NCBI GenBank assembly: GCA_947460275.1
Contig: CANHHZ010000086.1
Location: 1-8,536 of the forward strand
Direction of reading: 5' to 3'
DNA length: 8,536 nucleotides
Source: Sphingobacteriaceae bacterium
Lineage (GTDB): Bacteria > Bacteroidota > Bacteroidia > Sphingobacteriales > Sphingobacteriaceae
In this document: positions 1 through 5,936 of the stretch, one piece after another
How the letters are laid out: every line of letters begins with the position of its first letter
How positions within the stretch are numbered: the stretch's first letter is position 1
Made by a program: the position numbers and the translations under genes
The notes under the pieces: model-generated
What the model was told of the DNA's origin: nothing
Seen by the model: only the letters and a program-made list of their open reading frames with translations
Databases searched by the model: none

Positions 1-1421
1 GGAACTCTTGCCGCTAAATCTTCAGATGCATCTTCTTCTTCAATAACGCTATCAATTTCTTCGTCGGCTTTTATAAACTGAATTTCATATCCAAACTCAT
101 CGGCTACGATAGTTAAAGTTTCTGCATCTAAACGTTGGTTAATTGAAACAAACATCCCCAAGCTCATACAAGTACCTATAATTTTAGTTACGGGCACATC
201 CATCATATTGGCCAATTCGTTTGCCGTAACAAATTCGGTAACCTTTAATACTTTTGATTGTAATTGCTCTTCGGCTGCTGCTTCTTCTGCTGTTAAAGCA
301 ACATCATCACGTTTTTGACGACGTAACTTAGCTCTTTGTGCAAACTTACCAGATTTACCGGCCCCGCTTAAACGAGCAAGTGTAGCTTTAATTTGATCTT
401 GTATTTCTTTTTCTGTTGGCTCTTCTTTAGGGCCACCTGATGGAGATCCAGGTCTAGCATTTCTAAAGTTTGGACGGCCACCAGCTGTATTGTTGGTGTT
501 ATTTCTAAAGTCAGGGCGGTTACCAACTGGGGCTGGTGTTCCTGCAGGGCGATTTGTATTTGCGCCTTGTGGCTGTACCGATTGATTTGGTGCACTTCCT
601 GGTGTTTTTTTGCGTTTGCGCTTGCGCTTTGCCGCTTCACTATCGCCCGAAGAAGCAATAGGCTGATTTCTACGATCAGGTGTAGTTGGTAAAACAATTT
701 TACCAATAATATTAGGCCCAGATAATTTTACAGATCGAGCTTTAATTACATCCTCATCTAGATTTACTTTTGGAGCAGCTTCTTTAACTTCGGCTTTTGG
801 TGCTTGCTGCTTAATCGGTTTTTCTTCTACCACTAGCGCAAGTTTCTCTTCTACAACAGGTGTTGGGGCAGGTTTAGCGATAGGTGCTTCTTGTTTAGGC
901 AATACTGCATCTTCTTCTTTTTTAGAAGGACGAGTTTTTGTATTTAAATCGTTCAGATTTATTTTGCCAACAATTTTAACACCTGGCAAAGGAGCATCTT
1001 CAGCGGTTGTTTCTTTTGCAGGTTTAGCCGCGGTTGCAACAGGCTCAACTGTTTTGGCAATTTCTACAGGTTTTTCCTCTTGAGGTTTTTCTGTAGCAGG
1101 TGTAAATGAATGAAGATTTTTGATTAAGACGCCTTCATTTTCAAACTCATCTTTTTTTCTAGGTGCTTCGGCAGACTTTTCGGCTACTTCAGGTTCATCA
1201 CGACGAATTTTTCCTATAACAATTTGATTGGCTTCTTCTTTTACGATCTTATCCCCCTGAAACTCTCTTAACAATGTATCATACATGTCTTTTGAAAGTT
1301 TTGTAGTGGGCTTATTTTCTACAGCAAAGCCTTTCTTACCTAAATATTCTACCGCAGTAGCAATACCTATGTTAAGCTCCTTAGCCGCTTTAAATAAAAT
1401 TATGGGTTTGTCGTCTGACAT
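1..1421 (-). CDS. infB: Translation initiation factor IF-2, N-terminal part (cut by the window edge)
   Basis: IF-2 is the GTPase that brings initiator fMet-tRNA to the 30S subunit and promotes 50S joining. The window shows 473 codons of its N-terminal half, starting MSDDKPIILF. Residues 1-55 form the first IF2_N-type helical domain (KAAKELNIGIATAVEYLGKKG). Next comes a long low-complexity linker rich in E, K, P and A with three spaced 'GKI' motifs (IVIGKI, KIVGKI, IIGKI), a basic KRKRKRKK tract, and a stretch rich in G, P, N and R. From about residue 395 the second IF2_N domain begins (FVTANELANMMDVPVTKI). The G domain, with its GHVDHGKT loop, should follow immediately but lies outside the window. 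The open frame reaches base 1 without a stop, so this is a window truncation, not a pseudogene. The ATG at 1421 has AGGA six bases upstream. It is the third gene of rimP-nusA-infB and has its own putative promoter. Identification is firm from the domain order and gene context. Confidence 0.95.
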   Translation of the reverse strand, partial: MSDDKPIILFKAAKELNIGIATAVEYLGKKGFAVENKPTTKLSKDMYDTLLREFQGDKIVKEEANQIVIGKIRRDEPEVAEKSAEAPRKKDEFENEGVLIKNLHSFTPATEKPQEEKPVEIAKTVEPVATAAKPAKETTAEDAPLPGVKIVGKINLNDLNTKTRPSKKEEDAVLPKQEAPIAKPAPTPVVEEKLALVVEEKPIKQQAPKAEVKEAAPKVNLDEDVIKARSVKLSGPNIIGKIVLPTTPDRRNQPIASSGDSEAAKRKRKRKKTPGSAPNQSVQPQGANTNRPAGTPAPVGNRPDFRNNTNNTAGGRPNFRNARPGSPSGGPKEEPTEKEIQDQIKATLARLSGAGKSGKFAQRAKLRRQKRDDVALTAEEAAAEEQLQSKVLKVTEFVTANELANMMDVPVTKIIGTCMSLGMFVSINQRLDAETLTIVADEFGYEIQFIKADEEIDSVIEEEDASEDLAARV

Positions 1422-1425
1422 CTAT

Positions 1426-1435
1426 TATCCTAATT
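1426..1435 (-). promoter_or_regulatory. Possible infB ribosome-binding region (AATTAGGATA)
   Basis: On the minus strand AGGA lies six bases before the infB ATG, a usable Shine-Dalgarno spacing. The same ten bases, AATTAGGATA, occur at 3197-3206 just before and into the rimP start, where AGGA is only one base from the ATG and cannot work as a normal Shine-Dalgarno site. Bacteroidota mostly initiate without strong Shine-Dalgarno pairing, so the role is uncertain. Confidence 0.35.
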
Positions 1436-1453
1436 ATTTACTAAATTTATATA

Positions 1454-1484
1454 CAAAAGTAACGTTTATTCTTATTTATTTCAA
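1454..1484 (-). promoter_or_regulatory. Putative internal promoter for infB (Bacteroidota -33/-7 type)
   Basis: On the minus strand there is TTG (1484-1482), exactly 20 bases, then TACTTTTG (1461-1454). This matches the known Bacteroidota primary sigma consensus, TTTG or TTG, 19-21 bases, TAnnTTTG. It lies wholly in the 72 bp gap between the nusA stop and the infB ATG and would give a leader of roughly 28 bases. It would allow infB to be expressed separately from rimP-nusA. Confidence 0.6.
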
Positions 1485-1493
1485 GCCTAAGCG

Positions 1494-2729
1494 TTATTCA
1501 AATTCCGACTGTAGAATGCCCACTACTTCTTTTATAGTTTCTTCTTCTAAATCGGTACGTTTTACTAATTCATCTATTGATAAAGCTAAAACACTTTTTG
1601 CTGTATCACAACCAATTGCTTTTAACTCATCAATAATCCAGCTATCAATTTCGTCTGAGAATTCTTCAATATCCACATCCTCATCTTCTTCTCCAGCTTC
1701 GCGATAAACATCTATTTCAAAGCCGGTCAATTTACCTGCCAATTTAATGTTGTGTCCGCCACGACCAATAGCTAATGAAACCTGATCTGGTTTTAAATAT
1801 ACAGAGGCATGTTTAGTAACGTCGTCTAACTTAATGGAAGTAATTTTTGCAGGGCTTAAAGCACGTTGTATGTACAAAGAAATATTGTTTGTAAAGTTAA
1901 TTACATCGATATTTTCATTTTTAAGTTCCCTTACTATACCATGAATTCGAGAACCTTTCATCCCAACGCAAGCGCCAACAGGATCAATTCTGTCATCGTA
2001 AGACTCTACAGCTACTTTTGCTCTTTCTCCGGGTTCACGTACAATTTTTTTGATGGTAATTAAACCGTCAAAAATTTCTGGAACTTCAATCTCGAACAAA
2101 CGCTGCAAAAATTCTGGAGCAATTCTAGAAATAATTATTTTTGGCGTAGCGTTAATCATTTCTACTTTCGAGATTACTGCACGTACTGTATCTCCTTTTT
2201 TGAAATAATCGGCAGGAATTTGTTCAGTTTTAGGCATCAGCAATTCATTGCCTTCGTCATCCAAAACCAAAGTTTCTTTTTTCCAAACTTGGTAAACTTC
2301 GCCTGTTACAATTTCACCAACGCGGTCTTTGTATTTTTTAAAGATTTCGTCTTTTTCTAATTCAAGCACTTTAGAAACTAATGTTTGACGGGCGGCTAAA
2401 ATTGCTCTTCTGCCAAAGCTTTCTAAGGTAATTTGCTCGATATAGTCATCACCTACTTCTAGGTCTGCATCTAACTGTTTCGCTTCGGCAAGTTCAATTT
2501 CTAGATCATCATCTTCAGAAAATCCATCTTCCATTACTTTCCTGGTGCGCCAAATTTCCAAATCTCCATTATCTGGATTCACAATTACGTCACAGTTTTC
2601 GTCTGTTCCATATTTTTTTCGCAACATGCTACGAAATACCTCTTCCAGTACACTAATTACTGTAGGGCGGTCGATATTCTTAAATTCTTTGAATTCTTGA
2701 AATGAATCGATTAAATTAATATTGCTCAT
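1494..2729 (-). CDS. nusA: Transcription termination/antitermination factor NusA
   Basis: NusA binds RNA polymerase and nascent RNA, and modulates pausing, intrinsic termination and antitermination. The 411-residue protein has the standard order. The N-terminal RNA polymerase-binding domain is about 1-125. The S1 RNA-binding domain is about 135-200 (GEIVTGEVYQVWKKETLVL). KH1 is about 215-285 with the loop VGMKGSRI at 255-262, and KH2 is about 290-345 with IGRGGHNI at 321-328. A very acidic linker (346-360) leads to a C-terminal helix-hairpin-helix-like segment at 361-411 (DELKAIGCDTAKSVLALS). That tail resembles one acidic repeat, where the E. coli protein has two, and this explains the shorter length. 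The ATG at 2729 lies three bases beyond the rimP stop, so the two are surely co-transcribed. NusA often regulates its own operon, which gives the hairpin in the rimP leader possible meaning. Confidence 0.97.
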   Translation of the reverse strand: MSNINLIDSFQEFKEFKNIDRPTVISVLEEVFRSMLRKKYGTDENCDVIVNPDNGDLEIWRTRKVMEDGFSEDDDLEIELAEAKQLDADLEVGDDYIEQITLESFGRRAILAARQTLVSKVLELEKDEIFKKYKDRVGEIVTGEVYQVWKKETLVLDDEGNELLMPKTEQIPADYFKKGDTVRAVISKVEMINATPKIIISRIAPEFLQRLFEIEVPEIFDGLITIKKIVREPGERAKVAVESYDDRIDPVGACVGMKGSRIHGIVRELKNENIDVINFTNNISLYIQRALSPAKITSIKLDDVTKHASVYLKPDQVSLAIGRGGHNIKLAGKLTGFEIDVYREAGEEDEDVDIEEFSDEIDSWIIDELKAIGCDTAKSVLALSIDELVKRTDLEEETIKEVVGILQSEFE

Positions 2730-2732
2730 TTT

Positions 2733-3197
2733 TTATTTAAATGAAATTAAAACCTTAGTTTCTATTATTGTATCAAACGCAATTGATGTTTCTAAAAATT
2801 GTGCTTTTTTACCTTTTTCTTTTATTTTTTCTTCAATAACAATCGAAGTTTCGTTTACTGCTAGCAACTTACCTTCTTTAATTTGTCCTTCGTTTAGCTT
2901 AACGCTCAAATCTCGACCAATATTTTTATTAAACTGACGTTTTAAGAGCAATGGTTCACCAACTCCAGGAGACGAAACTTCCAAGTTGTAAGCTTTTTCA
3001 ATCACGTTCTCCTCTTCTAAATGAAAACCCACGTGTCTACTAATTGCTGCACAGTCCTGAATACTTATTCCTTCATCTCCATCTACATGTATGATAAGTT
3101 TGTTGTTAAGGAGCAATTTTATACTCACTAAAAACAGCTCAGGCCTATCTGCAATCTTTTCCTCTACAAGTTCTTTTACTCTTTTTTCTACCTGCAT
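2733..3197 (-). CDS. rimP: Ribosome maturation factor RimP
   Basis: RimP is a cytoplasmic assembly factor that helps the 30S ribosomal subunit mature. The 154-residue length is typical. The N-terminal alpha/beta domain (about 1-85) contains the family signature YNLEVSSPGVGEPL, close to the canonical LEVSSPGLDRPL. The C-terminal SH3-like barrel is about 90-154 (GRDLSVKLNEGQIKEGKL). It starts with ATG at 3197 and its stop is three bases before the nusA ATG, the conserved rimP-nusA-infB order seen across bacteria. Its leader contains a promoter-like -7 box at 3260-3267 and a hairpin with a T-tract at 3213-3238, so the operon may be controlled by early termination. Identification rests on the signature motif, length and context. 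Confidence 0.96.
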   Translation of the reverse strand: MQVEKRVKELVEEKIADRPELFLVSIKLLLNNKLIIHVDGDEGISIQDCAAISRHVGFHLEEENVIEKAYNLEVSSPGVGEPLLLKRQFNKNIGRDLSVKLNEGQIKEGKLLAVNETSIVIEEKIKEKGKKAQFLETSIAFDTIIETKVLISFK

Positions 3198-3212
3198 ATC
3201 CTAATTTCTTGC

Positions 3213-3238
3213 AAAAGAAAAAAGGGGACTCAGTCCCC
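3213..3238 (-). terminator. Intrinsic terminator-like hairpin in the rimP leader (possible attenuator)
   Basis: The minus strand reads GGGGAC-TGA-GTCCCC (3238-3224), followed at once by TTTTTTCTTTT. This is a six-base-pair GC-rich stem with a tight loop and a strong U-tract. It lies downstream of the putative rimP promoter and 16 bases before the rimP ATG. It could therefore be an attenuator of the operon, or it could stop read-through from the lipoprotein gene upstream. On the plus strand the tail is only TCTTCTTTCTCT, which is weaker. Confidence 0.65.
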
Positions 3239-3259
3239 TCTTCTTTCTCTATTACTCTG

Positions 3260-3267
3260 CAAATGTA
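3260..3267 (-). promoter_or_regulatory. Putative rimP operon promoter, -7 box
   Basis: The minus strand has TACATTTG, an exact match to TAnnTTTG, in a very AT-rich stretch. No clear TTG is found 19-21 bases upstream; only a T-run (TTTTTA) is present. The predicted start point would be near 3255, about 17 bases before the leader hairpin. Confidence 0.45.
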
Positions 3268-3314
3268 CGAAATAATTTTTTATTAATAAAAATATGTTTT
3301 AAGGAACTAAACAA

Positions 3315-3346
3315 AAGCACCGCTATAGCTGAGCATTTTAGCGCTT
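3315..3346 (-). terminator. Weak candidate terminator after the lipoprotein gene
   Basis: The minus strand AAGCGCTA (3346-3339) can pair with TAGC plus GCTT (3325-3315), with a three-base bulge, and is followed by TTTGTTTAG. It sits about 13 bases after the lipoprotein stop. The bulged stem and interrupted T-tract make it a weak call. Confidence 0.3.
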
Positions 3347-3358
3347 ATGTTAGATATT

Positions 3359-3787
3359 TTATCGGTAAAGGACCTGCTGCTGTGCTTTCACTTGGTGGCC
3401 AACCTTAGCTTTTATAATTTCTTTAGCCGTGGCAAATTTAGCATTGATGATAGTTTGTACCAAGTAGTTTTTGCCTTTTGCAAAAGCTTGATCAGGGGTA
3501 AAAAATAAGCTATCGCCCGATAGGTTGAGGGTGCCAGGAAAATCAATTTCCATAGTTAAAGTGTCGTTATCGGCAGGGATTTGCGTTACCGAAACCAAGT
3601 GCTGATCAGCAGGGGCAGCTTGCAAATTTCTTTCAATTTCAAACTTAGCAGCGGCTGTAATGCCAGAAACTACAATTTTTGAGCTATCAGCAGAAAAGCC
3701 AATGTATAATGGCTCATTATTTGTAGTATCGCAAGCGGCTAAAAAAAGGCACGCTAATAGTACTGCTATTTTTATATTTTTGAACAT
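3359..3787 (-). CDS. Small lipoprotein of unknown function
   Basis: I do not recognise a named family. The 142-residue protein begins with a clear lipoprotein signal: basic MFKNIK, a hydrophobic core AVLLACLFL, and the lipobox L-A-A-C with the modified cysteine at C19. An acidic and polar DTTNNE follows, so it should be membrane-anchored in the periplasm or outer membrane. The rest (about 28-142) alternates short hydrophobic and polar stretches, as in a beta-sandwich. The segment DSLFFTPDQAFAKGKNYLV (92-110) resembles bacterial Ig-like (Big_5-type) domains, but this is an impression from pattern only. It is divergent from the YvlD-family membrane protein with 17 bp between the start codons, so their promoters must overlap each other or the genes. 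Downstream it faces the rimP operon in the same direction but is separated by hairpins and a promoter. Confidence 0.85.
   Translation of the reverse strand: MFKNIKIAVLLACLFLAACDTTNNEPLYIGFSADSSKIVVSGITAAAKFEIERNLQAAPADQHLVSVTQIPADNDTLTMEIDFPGTLNLSGDSLFFTPDQAFAKGKNYLVQTIINAKFATAKEIIKAKVGHQVKAQQQVLYR
3775..3782 (+). promoter_or_regulatory. Candidate -7 box for the YvlD-family gene
   Basis: TATTTTTG matches TAnnTTTG and lies 22 bases before the ATG at 3805, inside the first codons of the divergent lipoprotein gene. No TTG is found at the right distance upstream, so only half of the promoter consensus is present. Confidence 0.3.
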
Positions 3788-3804
3788 CTTACAAAGTAAA
3801 CGAT

Positions 3805-4155
3805 ATGAAACTTATTTTAGAAATTTTATTGATGGGCTTGGCTATGCTAATTGGCGCTTATATAGTGCCTGGTGTGTCAGTAGCTGGTTATGGAAGCGCA
3901 ATTGTCGCTGCAGTTTTAATTGCTTGTGCAAATGCCACCTTGGGCTTGGTATTAAGGATATTTACTTTTCCGCTCAACTTTTTAACCTTGGGATTGGTTT
4001 CTTTTATCATTACCGTACTTATGATTTTGCTAGTAGATAATTTAATGACAGGATTTAACACCACTGGCTTTTTTGCCGCAACAATTTTGGCTATTGCTGT
4101 TTCGATCATAAAAATGATATTAGACTTGGTATTTAACAGCAATAAAAACAAATAG
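3805..4155 (+). CDS. YvlD / phage_holin_4_2 family four-helix membrane protein
   Basis: The 116-residue protein is almost wholly hydrophobic, with four predicted membrane helices at about 4-22, 29-50, 57-79 and 86-110. The hallmark of this family is a glycine-rich first helix ending in a P-G-V turn (IVPGVSVAGYG), then a helix containing N-A-T-L-G, followed by FPLNFLTLGLVSF. All are present here (residues 20-68), and the length is typical. The family is often labelled 'phage holin', but it is widespread in bacterial chromosomes and its members are mostly of unknown function. In Bacillus the relative YvlD is linked to envelope stress genes. There is no phage context here. The short polar tail NSNKNK ends 11 bases before a strong bidirectional terminator, so this is a single-gene transcript. 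Its partner, if any, would be the divergent lipoprotein. Confidence 0.88.
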   Translation: MKLILEILLMGLAMLIGAYIVPGVSVAGYGSAIVAAVLIACANATLGLVLRIFTFPLNFLTLGLVSFIITVLMILLVDNLMTGFNTTGFFAATILAIAVSIIKMILDLVFNSNKNK

Positions 4156-4160
4156 AAACA

Positions 4161-4190
4161 AAAAAAGCGGGCTAAACGCCCGCTTTTTTT
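4161..4190. terminator. Strong bidirectional intrinsic terminator
   Basis: GCGGGC (4167-4172), loop TAAAC, GCCCGC (4178-4183). The stem is flanked by an A-run on the left and eight Ts on the right, so it works in both directions. It lies between the stop codons of the YvlD-family gene (plus) and the acyl-CoA dehydrogenase (minus), as expected for a shared terminator of convergent genes. Confidence 0.92.
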
Positions 4191-4207
4191 TATTTAATTT
4201 TTAAGCA

Positions 4208-5347
4208 TTAACTTAATATACTTCGGCTAATTACCATTTTTTGTATCTCGGAAGTACCCTCATAAATCTGGGTTATTTTAGCATCTCTCATCAAGCGCTC
4301 TACATGAAATTCTTTTACAAAACCATAGCCTCCATGAATTTGAACAGCTTCTACGGTTACATCCATAGCCACTTTACTGGCAAAAAGTTTTGCCATAGAT
4401 CCTTCTAAGGTATAAGGCAAGCCTTGGTCTTTTAGCCATGCTGCTTTATAAACCAACAAACGAGCTGCCTCAATTTGAGTAGCCATATCGGCCAACTTAA
4501 AGGCAATTGCTTGATGATCAGAAATAGGTTTACCAAAAGATTTACGTTCTTTCGAATAAGCCAAAGCCATTTCGTAAGCGCCAGCAGCAATGCCCAAAGC
4601 CTGAGCTGCAATACCTATTCTTCCGCCTTCTAAAGTTTTCATGGCGAATTTAAATCCAAATCCATCTTCGCCAATGCGATTTTCTTTAGGCACTTTTACA
4701 TCATTAAACATTAATGAATGCGTGTCAGAACCTCTGATACCCAATTTGTTTTCTTTGGGGCCAATGGTAAATCCAGGCGCTCCTTTTTCTACAATAAACG
4801 CGTTTATCCCTTTGTGCTTTAATTCTTTGTGTGTTTGTGCAATTACCAAATAAGTACTTGCTGTGCCGCCATTAGTAATCCAATTTTTAGTGCCGTTTAG
4901 CAAATAGTAATCGCCCATATCTTCGGCGGTTGTTTGTTGGGATGTGGCATCAGAACCCGCTTCGGGTTCCGACAAACAAAAGGCCCCAATTTTCTCTCCA
5001 GCAGCCAAAGGCTTTAGATATTTTTCTTTTTGAGCTTCAGACCCATACGCTTCAAGGCCATAACACACCAAAGAATTGTTTACTGAAACTACCACAGATG
5101 CAGATGCATCAATTTTTGAAAGCTCTTCCATCACCAAAACATAAGAAACGGTATCCATGCCGCTTCCGTTATATTTGGGGTCAACCATCATTCCTAAAAA
5201 ACCTAGTTCGCCTAATTTTTTTACTTGCTCGGCCGGAAACTTTTGGTGCTCATCTCTATCAATTACACCAGGCATGAGTTCTATCTGCGCAAAATCTCTG
5301 GCAGCCTGTTGTATCATTGATTGTTCTTCACTTAATTCAAAAAACAT
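4208..5347 (-). CDS. Acyl-CoA dehydrogenase (short-chain/butyryl-CoA type)
   Basis: This is an FAD enzyme that oxidises acyl-CoA to trans-2-enoyl-CoA and passes electrons to electron-transferring flavoprotein, in fatty acid or branched-chain amino acid breakdown in the cytoplasm. The 379-residue length is typical. The N-terminal helical domain is about 1-120. The middle beta domain opens with signature 1, GAFCLSEPEAGSDA (121-134), and includes NGTKNWITNG (151-160). The C-terminal helical domain contains RKSFGKPISDHQ (268-279) and signature 2 starting QIHGGYGF (336). The catalytic glutamate is E363 in IYEGTSEIQ, the position used by short- and medium-chain enzymes rather than the isovaleryl type. 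I cannot fix the chain length from sequence alone. The gene stands alone on the minus strand, 149 bp after panD, with an inverted repeat overlapping its probable promoter and a shared terminator behind it. Confidence 0.95.
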   Translation of the reverse strand: MFFELSEEQSMIQQAARDFAQIELMPGVIDRDEHQKFPAEQVKKLGELGFLGMMVDPKYNGSGMDTVSYVLVMEELSKIDASASVVVSVNNSLVCYGLEAYGSEAQKEKYLKPLAAGEKIGAFCLSEPEAGSDATSQQTTAEDMGDYYLLNGTKNWITNGGTASTYLVIAQTHKELKHKGINAFIVEKGAPGFTIGPKENKLGIRGSDTHSLMFNDVKVPKENRIGEDGFGFKFAMKTLEGGRIGIAAQALGIAAGAYEMALAYSKERKSFGKPISDHQAIAFKLADMATQIEAARLLVYKAAWLKDQGLPYTLEGSMAKLFASKVAMDVTVEAVQIHGGYGFVKEFHVERLMRDAKITQIYEGTSEIQKMVISRSILS

Positions 5348-5376
5348 AATAAAAATCTATAATTGGTTAGATTTTT

Positions 5377-5384
5377 CAAAAATA
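5377..5384 (-). promoter_or_regulatory. Candidate -7 box of the acyl-CoA dehydrogenase gene
   Basis: The minus strand has TATTTTTG, an exact TAnnTTTG match, 29 bases before the ATG. No TTG lies at 19-21 bases upstream. Instead, the perfect inverted repeat at 5398-5423 occupies that region, which would fit a regulated promoter. Confidence 0.4.
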
Positions 5385-5397
5385 GCACTTATTACTT

Positions 5398-5423
5398 AAA
5401 TTACTATGGTTGCATAGTAATTT
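5398..5423. promoter_or_regulatory. Perfect 11 bp inverted repeat, candidate operator upstream of the acyl-CoA dehydrogenase
   Basis: AAATTACTATG (5398-5408) and CATAGTAATTT (5413-5423) are exact reverse complements separated by GTTG. A further half-site, ATTACT, occurs at 5391-5396, in direct repeat with the one at 5400-5405. The repeat lies 50-76 bases upstream of the ATG and next to the candidate -7 box, where a dimeric repressor could bind. The plus strand has six Ts after it, so a weak AT-rich terminator is the alternative, but no plus-strand gene ends here. Confidence 0.5.
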
Positions 5424-5441
5424 TTTGGCAATATCTTTTCA

Positions 5442-5463
5442 AAAAGCTGTTTTAGTAGCTTTT
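5442..5463 (-). terminator. Weak candidate terminator after panD
   Basis: The minus strand reads AAAAGCT, loop ACTAAAAC, AGCTTTT, then TG. The seven-base-pair stem is mostly A-T, and the T-run is part of the stem, so any termination would be inefficient. It lies about 35 bases after the panD stop. Confidence 0.3.
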
Positions 5464-5496
5464 ACGTGGGGTAGCATTAACTAAAAAAGAAGAAAA

Positions 5497-5847
5497 TTAT
5501 TTCAAAAGTTTGTTGTTGTCGTCTGGAAAAACAAGAATAGGTTTGTATGCTTTGGCCTCGTTGATTGGCAACGAACCGTAAGACATAATAATTAAGATAT
5601 CGCCAACTTGTACCTTACGTGCTGTTGCTCCATTTAAGCAAACAATGCCTGTTCCTCTTTCGCCTTTTATGGCATAGGTTTCAAAGCGTTCGCCATTGTT
5701 GTTGTTTACAATTTGTAGCTTTTCGTTGGGGATAATATTTGCTGCATCCAACAAATCTTCATCGATGGTGATGCTGCCAACATAATTAAGTTCTGCCTGT
5801 GTTACTTTAACACGGTGTATTTTCGATTTTAAAATCTCGATAATCAT
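5497..5847 (-). CDS. panD: Aspartate 1-decarboxylase (pyruvoyl enzyme)
   Basis: PanD converts L-aspartate to beta-alanine and CO2, supplying the beta-alanine that PanC joins to pantoate. The 116-residue proenzyme cleaves itself between G24 and S25 (YVGSITID), turning the serine into the pyruvoyl cofactor of the alpha chain. Other known active-site residues fall exactly at the E. coli numbering: K9, R54, T57 and Y58 (RFETY), and the N72-G73-A74 loop (LNGATARKV). C-terminal length is within the normal range. It lies 89 bp downstream of panC on the same strand, so both beta-alanine production and its use are encoded together. A -7 box (TAACTTTG) ends only four bases before the ATG, so the gene may also be transcribed separately with almost no leader. 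Identification is secure. Confidence 0.97.
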   Translation of the reverse strand: MIIEILKSKIHRVKVTQAELNYVGSITIDEDLLDAANIIPNEKLQIVNNNNGERFETYAIKGERGTGIVCLNGATARKVQVGDILIIMSYGSLPINEAKAYKPILVFPDDNNKLLK

Positions 5848-5936
5848 ATCGCAAAGTTAGGAATAAGTTTTGAGTTGCGTGCTTGAAGTTCTCAGTTGAA
5901 AGTAAAAAGCTATTCGCTATTGGCTTAACCGAGTTA
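5848..5936. other. panC-panD spacer with AACT-type short repeats
   Basis: This 89 bp spacer is non-coding. On the minus strand it contains repeated AACT words (CAACTGAGAACTT, then CAACTCAAAACTT) and the near-repeat pair AGCCAATAGCGAATAGC. Such tracts resemble short dispersed intergenic repeats common in Bacteroidota, but that is recollection. Nothing here looks like a terminator. Confidence 0.35.
5852..5859 (-). promoter_or_regulatory. Candidate -7 box of panD, close to the start codon
   Basis: The minus strand TAACTTTG matches TAnnTTTG. The box ends four bases before the ATG at 5847, so transcription would start at or next to the start codon and give a leaderless or nearly leaderless mRNA. 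There is no TTG at the usual distance upstream. Confidence 0.35.

Noticed and set aside
368..706. A 112-codon minus-strand open frame
   Set aside because: It lies in another frame inside infB and its sequence is a low-complexity L/Q-rich shadow of the repetitive IF-2 linker.
1..1421. infB as a pseudogene because no stop or G domain is seen
   Set aside because: The frame is open to base 1 and ends in the second IF2_N domain, exactly where the G domain should follow outside the window.
1285..1707. A 140-codon plus-strand open frame across the nusA-infB junction
   Set aside because: It is antisense to the ends of two well-identified genes, and its serine-rich tail is the complement of the acidic NusA C-terminus.
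3660..4040. A 126-codon plus-strand open frame overlapping the lipoprotein and YvlD-family genes
   Set aside because: It overlaps two better-supported genes in other frames and shows no coherent domain.
3805..4155. Prophage signal from a 'phage holin' family label
   Set aside because: The family is common in bacterial chromosomes, and no endolysin, integrase or structural phage gene is present nearby.
5351..5376. Inverted repeat AAAAATCT / AGATTTTT in the acyl-CoA dehydrogenase leader
   Set aside because: The arms are simple A/T-rich sequence in an AT-rich leader with a ten-base loop; such pairs are expected by chance.
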